Below are positions 47,908 to 55,900 of a stretch of DNA of 64,000 nt, piece after piece. A program made the position numbers and the translations under genes. Source of the DNA: Salinisphaeraceae bacterium (GTDB taxonomy: Bacteria; Pseudomonadota; Gammaproteobacteria; Nevskiales; Salinisphaeraceae); the NCBI GenBank assembly GCA_002683405.1, contig NYTH01000009.1, positions 95,695-159,694 on the forward strand, in the 5' to 3' direction. Within the stretch, counting starts at the first letter, position 1; every line of letters begins with the position of its first letter. The notes below the pieces were generated by a model. The model saw only the letters and a list, made by a program, of their open reading frames with translations, had not been told where the DNA came from and searched no databases.

Positions 47908-49272
47908 ATGAATGTACTTGAACACTACACCGCCGCCTTTGTGGGCTTTGTCTGGGGGCCGCCGCTGCTCGTGCTGCTGCTGGGCGGCGGGCTGTTCTTT
48001 CTGATCTATTCGCGCGGTACCCCCTACCGGCATCTGCATCATGGCGTGGCGATTCTGACCGGCCGCTATGACCGCGATGACGCCCCAGGCGACATCAGCC
48101 ACTTTCAGGCGCTCTCGAGCGCGCTGTCCGGCACGCTGGGCATGGGCAATATTGCCGGCGTGGCCGTGGCCATCCACATGGGCGGACCGGGGGCGGTGTT
48201 CTGGATGTGGGTGACGGCCGTCGTGGGCATCGGCACCAAGTTTTTCACCTGCACCCTGGCGGTCATGTACCGCGGCGAGGACAGCCTGGGCCGCATTCAG
48301 GGCGGGCCGATGTACGTGGTGCGCGAGGGGCTGGGCCGGCGCTGGATGCCGCTGGCCGTGCTGTTCTGCGTGGCCGGCCTGGTGGGCACGCTGCCGGCGT
48401 TCCAGATCAACCAGCTCACGCAGATCAGCCGCGAGGTCATCGCCGAGCCGCGCGGCTGGGTGGGCGACAATCCGTTCTGGTTCAACCTGAGTTTCGGTCT
48501 GGCCGCGGCCGCTCTGGCGTCGGTGGTCATCCTGGGCGGAATTCAGCGCGTAGGCGCGTTCGCGGCGCGCTTCGTGCCGCTCATGGTGCTGATCTACCTG
48601 GCCTGCGTGTTCTACATCCTGGCGCAGAACATCGGCGCGGTGCCCGGGCTGCTTGGGCTGATCGTCACCGAAGCCTTCAGTCCGACCGCCGTGGGCGGTG
48701 GCCTGCTGGGCGTGATACTCACCGGCGTCAAGCGCGGCGCGTTTTCCAACGAGGCCGGCATCGGCACCGAATCCATGGCGCACGGCGCGGCCCGGACGGA
48801 CGAGCCGGTCCGCGAGGGCCTGGTCGCCATGCTGGGTCCGGCCATCGACACGCTGCTGGTCTGCACCGCCACCGCGCTGGCGATCCTGGCGACCGGCGTG
48901 TGGCAGTCGGGCGAGGCCAACGGCGTCACGCTTACCGCGGAGGCATTCGCCCGCGCCATGCCCGATTTCGGGCTGTGGCTGCTGATCCTGGTGGTGTTCT
49001 TCTTTTCGATCACCACCATCGTGACCTACAGCTACTACGGCACCAAGTGCCTGGGTTTTCTCGCGGGCGCGCAGTACGAGCACCACTACCGCTGGTTCTA
49101 CATCGGGCTGATCGTGGTGGGCGCAGTGGTGTCGCTCGACGTGGTCATCAACGTCATCGACGGGATGTATGCGCTCATGGCCATCCCCACCATGACGTCC
49201 GCGCTGATTCTGGCGCCCAGGGTCATGGCAGCGGCGCGCGATTACTTCGCCCGCTATCAGATGGAATCCTGA
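47908..49272 (+). CDS. AGCS-family sodium/amino-acid symporter
   Basis: 454 residues, ATG 47908. About 10-11 hydrophobic segments. The family signature GMGNIAGVAVAIHMGGPGAV is present, together with KRGAFSNEAGIGTESMAHGA, the Asn/Glu-containing substrate region of alanine/glycine carriers. The late FFFSITTIVTYSYYGTKC segment matches the sodium:alanine symporter family. It imports alanine or glycine with sodium. Monocistronic, with repeat DNA downstream. Confidence 0.93.
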   Translation: MNVLEHYTAAFVGFVWGPPLLVLLLGGGLFFLIYSRGTPYRHLHHGVAILTGRYDRDDAPGDISHFQALSSALSGTLGMGNIAGVAVAIHMGGPGAVFWMWVTAVVGIGTKFFTCTLAVMYRGEDSLGRIQGGPMYVVREGLGRRWMPLAVLFCVAGLVGTLPAFQINQLTQISREVIAEPRGWVGDNPFWFNLSFGLAAAALASVVILGGIQRVGAFAARFVPLMVLIYLACVFYILAQNIGAVPGLLGLIVTEAFSPTAVGGGLLGVILTGVKRGAFSNEAGIGTESMAHGAARTDEPVREGLVAMLGPAIDTLLVCTATALAILATGVWQSGEANGVTLTAEAFARAMPDFGLWLLILVVFFFSITTIVTYSYYGTKCLGFLAGAQYEHHYRWFYIGLIVVGAVVSLDVVINVIDGMYALMAIPTMTSALILAPRVMAAARDYFARYQMES

Positions 49273-49317
49273 CCAGTCCCGGTATTCGCGGGGATGCCGA
49301 TCAGGAAATTGAAAGCG

Positions 49318-49529
49318 CCACAGAGGCACAGAGCGCACGGAGAAAACGGTTCTATTGATTCGCGTATTGCGTGAACTGATTAATAACCACAAAGCCACGA
49401 AGGCCACAAAGGCTCCGGGTTGGAGCGTTGCGCTCATCCTGCTCTTTCTGGGGATATCGCTACTTTCCTCTCTTCACTCTGTGTGCTTTGTGCCTCTGTG
49501 GTTTTCTTCGCTCTTGCGCCTTCGTGGCG
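49318..49529. repeat. Palindromic repeat family A, copy 3
   Basis: CCACAGAGGCACAGAGCGCA near the left pairs with the later CTGTGTGCTTTGTGCCTC; AACCACAAAGCCACGAAGGC pairs with GCGCCTTCGTGGC at the right. The 319-base gap between the symporter and greB holds only this element. Confidence 0.75.
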
Positions 49530-49591
49530 AAAATGTATCTTGCTTTCACCAATCATTCCGGGCCTGACCGGGCCAGAAGAAATGGATTGCC

Positions 49592-50098
49592 GTGAGCCGC
49601 TATCGCCCCCCCGCCGAGAAATCCAGTCCCTACATCACCGCCGCCGGGGCCCAGGCCCTGCGCGACGAGCTGGACCACCTGTGGAACGAGCGCCGGCCCC
49701 GGGTGGTACAGGCCATGGCCGACGCCGCCGCAGAAGGCGATCGCTCCGAAAACGCCGAATACATATACCGCAAGAAGGAGCTGCGCGAGATTGACCGGCG
49801 GGCCGGCTATCTCTCCCGGCGCGTGGAGCAGATCAAGGTGGTGGATCGCGTCCCGGACGACACCGGCAAGGTGTTTTTCGGCGCGACCGTCACGGTGGTC
49901 GACGAGCAGGGCCGCGAGGGCCGCTACCGTATCGTGGGCGCCGACGAGATCGACGCGCGGCAAGGCTGGATCAGCATAGACTCGCCCGTGGCGCGGGCGC
50001 TGGTCGGCAAGTCGCTCGGCGACATCGTGGCGGTTCGCCTGCCCTCGGGTGAAGCCGAGCTGGAAATCGCGGACATCGGCTATCGGGACGAAAAATGA
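49592..50098 (+). CDS. greB: Transcription elongation factor GreB
   Basis: 168 residues, GTG start. The N-terminal coiled coil carries ERRPRVVQAMADAAAEGDRS with the acidic tip residues (EGDRSENAEY) that enter the RNA polymerase secondary channel. YRKKELREIDRR is the basic patch typical of GreB over GreA. A C-terminal FKBP-like domain follows. It stimulates cleavage of backtracked transcripts. The haem-protein gene overlaps its stop by four bases. Confidence 0.95.
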   Translation: MSRYRPPAEKSSPYITAAGAQALRDELDHLWNERRPRVVQAMADAAAEGDRSENAEYIYRKKELREIDRRAGYLSRRVEQIKVVDRVPDDTGKVFFGATVTVVDEQGREGRYRIVGADEIDARQGWISIDSPVARALVGKSLGDIVAVRLPSGEAELEIADIGYRDEK

Positions 50099-50658
50099 TG
50101 AAAGTTCACTTGCTTGGCCTGTGCCTGGCCGCGCTGCCGATGCTGGCGGCGGCGGGTGAGGATGCCCGGCTGGAAGAGGGTCGGGCGCTGGCCGGTGCGC
50201 TGGGTGCGCAGCTCAAGGCCGAGCTGATGACGGCCATGCAGGCCGACGGCCCGGTGGCGGCCATTGAGGTCTGTCACGTCGAAGCGCCGCGCATTGCCGG
50301 CAGGCTGTCCGGCGACGGCGCCACGGTGGGCCGTACGGCGCTGAAAGTCAGAAACCCCGCCAACGCGCCGACAGCCGGGCAGGCGGCCGTGATGACCGAT
50401 TTCGCAAAGCGCATGCGCCGCGGCGAGACCGATGCCCCACCCGAAGCCTTCGACGTGGCCGCCGACGGCTCGGCCCGCTACATGCGCGCGATTCCCACGG
50501 GCGCCCCCTGTCTGGCCTGTCACGGCAGCGATATCGCCCCGGCCGTGCAGGCTCGGCTGGATGCGCTGTACCCGCAGGATGCCGCCACCGGCTTTCGCGC
50601 CGGTGAATTGCGCGGCGCCTTCGTGGTGGCCTGGCCCGCGCGGCCACCTGCACCGTGA
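50095..50658 (+). CDS. Exported Tll0287-like haem protein
   Basis: 187 residues; ATG 50095 overlaps the greB stop (ATGA), with a second ATG at 50098. A signal peptide ends near LAAAGED. The motif CLACHG (C139, C142, H143) is a c-type haem-binding site, and the surrounding RYMRAIPTGAPCLACHGSDI fits the Tll0287/DUF3365 family of periplasmic haem proteins. The redox role is not known. It is linked to trxC by a GTGA overlap. Confidence 0.85.
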   Translation: MMKVHLLGLCLAALPMLAAAGEDARLEEGRALAGALGAQLKAELMTAMQADGPVAAIEVCHVEAPRIAGRLSGDGATVGRTALKVRNPANAPTAGQAAVMTDFAKRMRRGETDAPPEAFDVAADGSARYMRAIPTGAPCLACHGSDIAPAVQARLDALYPQDAATGFRAGELRGAFVVAWPARPPAP

Positions 50659-51083
50659 TCGTTCGCGCCTGCCCCGCCTGCGGCCAGCGCAACCGGGTGC
50701 CGGCCCGGCATCTGGCCTCGACCGGGCGTTGCGGCGGCTGCCGCGGCAGCCTGCCGCCGCTGGATACGCCGCTGGACGTCACGACCGGCGAGTTCGACGA
50801 ACTGATTGCCCGCTCGCCGGTGCCCGTGCTGGTCGACTTCTGGGCCGAATGGTGCGGCCCCTGCAAGCAGGCGGCGCCGGAGCTGCAGACGCTCGCCCGG
50901 CGGCTGGCCGGGCGGGGGGTCGTGGCGAAGGTGAACACCGAGCGCGAGCCGGCGCTGGCGCGCCGCTTCAATATCCGCAGCATTCCCTACTTTGCGGTGT
51001 TCCGGGACGGCGCGAAGCGGGCCGAGCGAACCGGTCTGCTGCCCGCGTCAGAACTGCAGCGGTGGATCGAACAGACGGGCTGA
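50655..51083 (+). CDS. trxC: Thioredoxin 2
   Basis: 142 residues, GTG start overlapping the preceding stop. An N-terminal zinc ribbon (CPACGQRNR ... RCGGCRG) followed by a thioredoxin domain with WCGPC (C67, C70) is the exact plan of TrxC. The mature domain continues with VVAKVNTEREPALARRFNIR and cis-Pro in SIPYF. It is cytosolic and often oxidative-stress inducible. The overlap with an exported haem protein is unusual company. Confidence 0.95.
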   Translation: MIVRACPACGQRNRVPARHLASTGRCGGCRGSLPPLDTPLDVTTGEFDELIARSPVPVLVDFWAEWCGPCKQAAPELQTLARRLAGRGVVAKVNTEREPALARRFNIRSIPYFAVFRDGAKRAERTGLLPASELQRWIEQTG

Positions 51084-51101
51084 CCGTCCGGGCCGGCCCG
51101 A

Positions 51102-51773
51102 TCAGTCGTCGGCCATTGCCCGCGCCGGACTCATGCCGAACAGAATCATCCGGATGCTGCGTCGGGAGACCTGGCTAAACGCCGTCATGTCGTGGTCGGC
51201 ATAGCTGCTGCGATTGTCGATATACAGGCTCAGCAGGCCGTGCAGCGTGGACCAGACGCACAGCGCCTGCTCGCGCGGGTTCTGCGGATGCACGAGGCCG
51301 TTGCGCTGGGCCTTCTCCAGATTGCCGATGAGTACCTGATAGCTGGCCGTACCCGCTTCCGCCACTTCGGGGAACTCCGCGTCCTCGTCGGCCAGCGCGT
51401 CGGTTTCGTCAAACAGCGGGCCCTTGCCCAGATCGCTGGCGAACATCAGCCGGTACAGACAGGGATAGGCCATGCCGAAGCGGCTGTAGGCGTCCACGCC
51501 GCTCAGCAGGGATTCCAGCGGACAGTGGGCCTGCGCGTCCATCGCCTGCTGAATCTCCCGCGTCAGCAGGCGAAAGCCGGCAGCGGCCACGGCCGCGGTG
51601 AGATCGCGCTTGGTGGGAAAGTGGCGGTAGGGCGCGCTGCGGGACACCCCCGCGCGCTGCGCCACGGCCCGCAGCGTCAGCCCTTCCAGCCCTTCCGTTT
51701 CCAGAAGCGACAGGGCGCAGTCGATGCAGGCGTTGCGCAGGTCGCCGTGGTGATAGGCACGTTGGTCGGCCAA
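51102..51773 (-). CDS. TetR-family regulator (WHG-type C-terminus)
   Basis: 223 residues from TTG 51773, which has GGAG six bases before it and begins just before the family sequence YHHGDLRNACIDCAL. An ATG at 51803 would add ten residues and put the start codon inside the operator. The helix-turn-helix reads TLRAVAQRAGVSRSAPYRHF. The C-terminal domain resembles the WHG type (ALCVWSTLHGLLSLYIDN). It is divergent from an RND efflux operon and likely represses it. Confidence 0.9.
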   Translation of the reverse strand: MADQRAYHHGDLRNACIDCALSLLETEGLEGLTLRAVAQRAGVSRSAPYRHFPTKRDLTAAVAAAGFRLLTREIQQAMDAQAHCPLESLLSGVDAYSRFGMAYPCLYRLMFASDLGKGPLFDETDALADEDAEFPEVAEAGTASYQVLIGNLEKAQRNGLVHPQNPREQALCVWSTLHGLLSLYIDNRSSYADHDMTAFSQVSRRSIRMILFGMSPARAMADD

Positions 51774-51789
51774 GGCGTTCTCCAGTGTT

Positions 51790-51825
51790 GACAGCGTCAA
51801 CATACCCGCTTATGTTGACGCTGTC
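51790..51825. promoter_or_regulatory. Operator between TetR and RND fusion operon
   Basis: GACAGCGTCAACAT (51790-51803) and ATGTTGACGCTGTC (51812-51825) are perfect 14-base inverted arms with an 8-base spacer, in the divergent promoter region. This is among the clearest operators in the window. Confidence 0.75.
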
Positions 51826-51867
51826 TACATTGCGGCGCTCATGCGGCGCTTTTCGAGGAACGCCATC

Positions 51868-52950
51868 ATGCGTGTGCTCCCCATACTGATTTTCCTGGGC
51901 CTGTCGGCCGGTTTTCTGACGGCCTGCGGCGAATCAGCCGGGCAGTCCGAGCCGGCGTCGCATCCGGCCACCGCCAAGCCGGTCCGGGTAGCACCGGTCA
52001 CGCGGACCGACACGCTGCGCCAGTACGCGCTGACCGGCGTGACCCGTGCGGCCAACCGGGCCACGCTGGCGTTCCAGGTCAGCGGCAATCTGTCGAAGCG
52101 GCCGGTGAATATCGGCGACCGCGTCGAGCCGGGACAGCTCATTGCCGAACTCAGCAACCCGGAAGCCGGCCCGCAGGCCGACGCCGCCCGCGCGCGGCTC
52201 AGCGAACTGAACACGCGGCTCGCCCAGGCCGAGCGTGACCTGACCCGCGTGGAGAATCTGTTCGAGCAGGAAGCCGCCACCCGGCAGGAACTTGAATCCG
52301 CCCGCGCCAGCCGGGATGCGCTGCAAGCCAGCCGCGACAATGCCCGCGCCCAGCTTTCGCGCTCGACCCGCACGCTCGATGAAACCCGCATCAAATCGCC
52401 GGTCGAAGGCACGGTCGACCGGGTGCTGTTCGAGCCGGGAGAATTTGTGCCGGCCGGTCAGCCGGTGGTGTCGCTGTCCGGCGGCGGTCTCACGGAAGTG
52501 GAGATCGGTGTACCGGAAAACCTGATCGACTCCGTGGAAGTCGGCCAGCCGGCCACGCTGCGGCTGCCGCTGTTCGAGGGCCGCACCGTCAGCGGCCGCG
52601 TGAGCGAGTTCGCCAGTGCGTCCACCGGCGCGGGGCAGCTGTTCCCCGTGGTGATCACGCTGGACGCCGGCCAGTCACTGCGGGCCGGGCTGACCGTGGA
52701 ATGGCTGCTGGACGCCACTCAGCCGCAGCGCCTCACGGTGCCGGTGACCGCCGTGGTCAGCCCCGGCGGCAGCGGCCAGCCGCGGGTGTACCGCGTGGTA
52801 GACGGCCGCGCGACCGCCGTGCCGGTGAAGTTGGGCGCCATCATGGACGAGAACGTCATCGTCGAGGGTGAGCTTGAGGCCGGGCAGTCGATCATCGTGG
52901 CGGGCCTGAACAACATCACCGACGGCCGTCCGGTCGAGGTGCTGCCGTGA
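51868..52950 (+). CDS. RND efflux periplasmic adaptor lipoprotein
   Basis: 360 residues from ATG 51868, preceded by GAGGAA; the ATG at 51841 is possible but adds residues before the signal. Lipobox LTAC. Adaptor features: GNLSKRPVNIGDRVEPGQLI barrel/lipoyl start, a coiled-coil hairpin (about residues 95-165, ARARLSELNTRLAQAERDL), then the second lipoyl half IKSPVEGTVDRVLFEPGEFV. It bridges the permease and the outer-membrane factor, here fused in the next gene, which it overlaps by GTGA. Confidence 0.9.
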   Translation: MRVLPILIFLGLSAGFLTACGESAGQSEPASHPATAKPVRVAPVTRTDTLRQYALTGVTRAANRATLAFQVSGNLSKRPVNIGDRVEPGQLIAELSNPEAGPQADAARARLSELNTRLAQAERDLTRVENLFEQEAATRQELESARASRDALQASRDNARAQLSRSTRTLDETRIKSPVEGTVDRVLFEPGEFVPAGQPVVSLSGGGLTEVEIGVPENLIDSVEVGQPATLRLPLFEGRTVSGRVSEFASASTGAGQLFPVVITLDAGQSLRAGLTVEWLLDATQPQRLTVPVTAVVSPGGSGQPRVYRVVDGRATAVPVKLGAIMDENVIVEGELEAGQSIIVAGLNNITDGRPVEVLP

Positions 52951-55900
52951 ACGGCCTGCTCGAATCCATTCTGGCCAGCCGCAAGCTGGTCTACACGCTG
53001 GTGGGCGTGTTTTCGCTGGCCGGGCTGGTGGCCTTTCAGAGCATGGATCGCCAGGAAGATCCGTCCTTTCCTTATCGCGTGGGGCAGATCATTACCCAGT
53101 TTCCGGGCGCGGACCCCGAGCGCGTCGAGCGCCTGGTGCTGGAGCCGCTGGAAGAGCAGCTCGCGCAGGTGGAGGAAATCGACGACATGGATTCGGTGGC
53201 GCGCCAGGGCGTGGCGGTGACCCGGATCATTCTCAAGGACAGCATTTACGACACCGCCTCGGCCTGGGATCGCGTGCGTATCGAGATGGACCGGGCAGTC
53301 AGGGACTTTCCCGACAGCGCCCGGCCACCCCAACTGAACGACCGCGTGATCGGTGGCTCCACGATTGTTTACGCCGTCACCGGCAGCACGGACCTGGACG
53401 CGCTGGCCAAGGCTGCCGACCGGCTGAAAAAACGCCTGCTGGGCATGCAGAACATGGCCAGTATCGACATCTTCGGCGACCCCGGGGAGCAGATTACCGT
53501 GGCCGTGGAAGACGCCGTCATGGCGCGCGTGGGGCTGACGCCGCAGGCGCTGGTCAGCGAAATCCAGAGCAGCAACCAGATCATTTCCGGCGGCTCACTG
53601 CGGCTGGCCGGGGCGTCGGTCAACCTCAAGCCCGGCACCGATTTCCGCACGCTGGACGAAATTCGCACCACGCCCATCCGGCTGCCGGCGGGCGAGTCGA
53701 TTCCGCTGGGCAGCTTTGCGCAGGTATTCCACAGCACGGCTCAGCCGCCGACGCAGCGCATGTGGTTCGACGGCCGCCCCGCGGTGGGTCTGGAGCTCAA
53801 GGCCGAACGCGACAGCACCAATGTCGTGGCCTTCGGCGAGCGGGTTCGCACGCGCGTGGCGGACCTGCGCGACGAGTTTGCGCCGCTGCAGATCGAGGAG
53901 ATGTTCTACCAGCCGGCACATACCGAATCGCGGCTGGCTACGCTGCTGCAGAGTCTGCTGGTGTCGGTGGCGATCATCGTGGCCGTGCTGTTCGCGGCCA
54001 TGGGTTTGCGCATGGGCATTCTGGTGGCGACGTTGCTGCCCCTGGTCACGCTCACCGCCGTGGCCATCTACGCCATCGGCGGCGGCGTGCTGCAGCAGAT
54101 GGCCATTTTCGGCATGGTCGTTTCGCTCGGCATTCTGGTGGACAACGCCATCGTGATGACCGAAAACGTGCAGTGGCATCTGAATCGCGGCGAGTCGCCC
54201 GGCCAGGCGGCGCTCAAGTCGGTGCGCGAACTGGCCGGCCCGCTGTTTGCGGCCACGGGCACCACGCTGGCGGCCTTCGTGCCGCTGCTGCTGGCGGAAG
54301 GCGGTACCGGCGATTTCACGCGGGCCATCCCCATCATGATCATGCTGGCGCTGATCATCAGCTACATCTTCGCCGTGACGCTCACGCCCATGCTGGCGCA
54401 GACCTTTCTGCGCGCCGGCGCGGGGTCGGCCAGCGAAACCGGCCGCTTCGCCCGCCTGGCGTCGCGGCTGGCGTATCTGACGACCACCTATCGCAAGTCC
54501 TTTGTGGTGGGCGGCTTCCTGGTCATGGGGGCTTCTTTCTTCTGCATGCAGTTTCTCGAGCAGGAGTTCTTCCCCAACGCCGACCGCAATCAGGTCGTTA
54601 TCGACATGACGCTGGCCGAGGGCAGTCATCTGCAGACCACCGAGGCGGCCGCGCGCCGCATCGAGCTGGCGCTGCGCGGCCGGCCCGGCGTGGAATCGGT
54701 GCACGCCTTTATCGGCAACAGCGGGCCTACCTTTTACTACAACCTGCCGCAGATTCCCGAATCGCCCCAGCGGGCCCGCCTGGTCGTGCAGACCGACGGC
54801 CTGGCCCGCAACCGCGAGATCATCGACTGGGTGGACGACTTCGCCGGACGGGAACTGCCGCAGGCCGATATCGTCGGCGGCATCCTCCGGCAGGGGCCGC
54901 CGCTGAGCGCGCCCATTGAGGTCCGCGTGTTCAACGAAGACCCGCAGCGGCTGGCCGAGGCCACCGAGCGGGTCTATGACGAGCTGATCCGCATTCCGGG
55001 CGTGCGCGACGCCCGCCACAATCTGGGCACCGGCGTGCCCAGCGTCGATTACCGAATCCACGACGCCGTGGCCCGCCGCTTCGAGGTGACGCGGGCGGAT
55101 ATCGCGCAGGCCCTGCTGGGGCGTAGCCACGGCATTACCATTGGTCAGTATCGGGCCGGGGACGACCCGGTGCCCATCAAGCTGCGCAGCCCCGAAGGCG
55201 AGCGCTTCGATCTGGCGGAGCTGGAAACCGCCAACATCTACGCGCCGAACGGCAGCTTCGTGCCGCTGCTGCAGGTGGCCGAGCCCGTGCTGGAGATGCA
55301 GCCGGGCGCCATTTACCACTACGACCAGCGCCGCCTGGCGCGCGTGTACAGCGAGCTTGCGCCCGATACCGTCTACAGCGAGGTGCTGGGGCCGGTGAAA
55401 TCGCGGCTGAAGGCGCTGGCGCTGCCGCCGGGCACCGATATCGAGTACGGCGGCGAGGCCGAGGAATCGGCCAAGGCCAACAACGCCATTGCCTCGACCG
55501 CGCCGCTCGGCGTGGCCCTGCTCATGTTCTTCCTGCTCATGGAATTCAACTCTTTCCGGCGGGTGGGGCTGGTGCTCATGACGCTGCCTTTCGCGCTGGC
55601 GGGCGTGATTCCGGGGCTGTGGCTGCTGGGCTTTCCCTTCGGCTTCCTGCCGCTGCTGGGCGCGATCGCGCTGGTGGGCATTGTGGTGAACAACGCCATC
55701 GTGCTGATCGATGTGCTGGACCAGCGCCTGGCCGAGGGCCTGCCGCTTATCGACGCCATGCGCGAAGCCGTGGAACGCCGCACGCGGCCCATCCTGCTGA
55801 CCACGGCCACGACCATTGCCGGGCTGTTGCCGCTGGCGTTTTCCAGCGCCACGCTCTGGCCGCCCATGGCCTGGGCCATCATCACCGGACTGCTGGCGTC

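Noticed and set aside
47554..49437. A 627-codon open frame on the minus strand
   Set aside because: Antisense to the symporter and out of frame with the propeller protein; low-complexity product.
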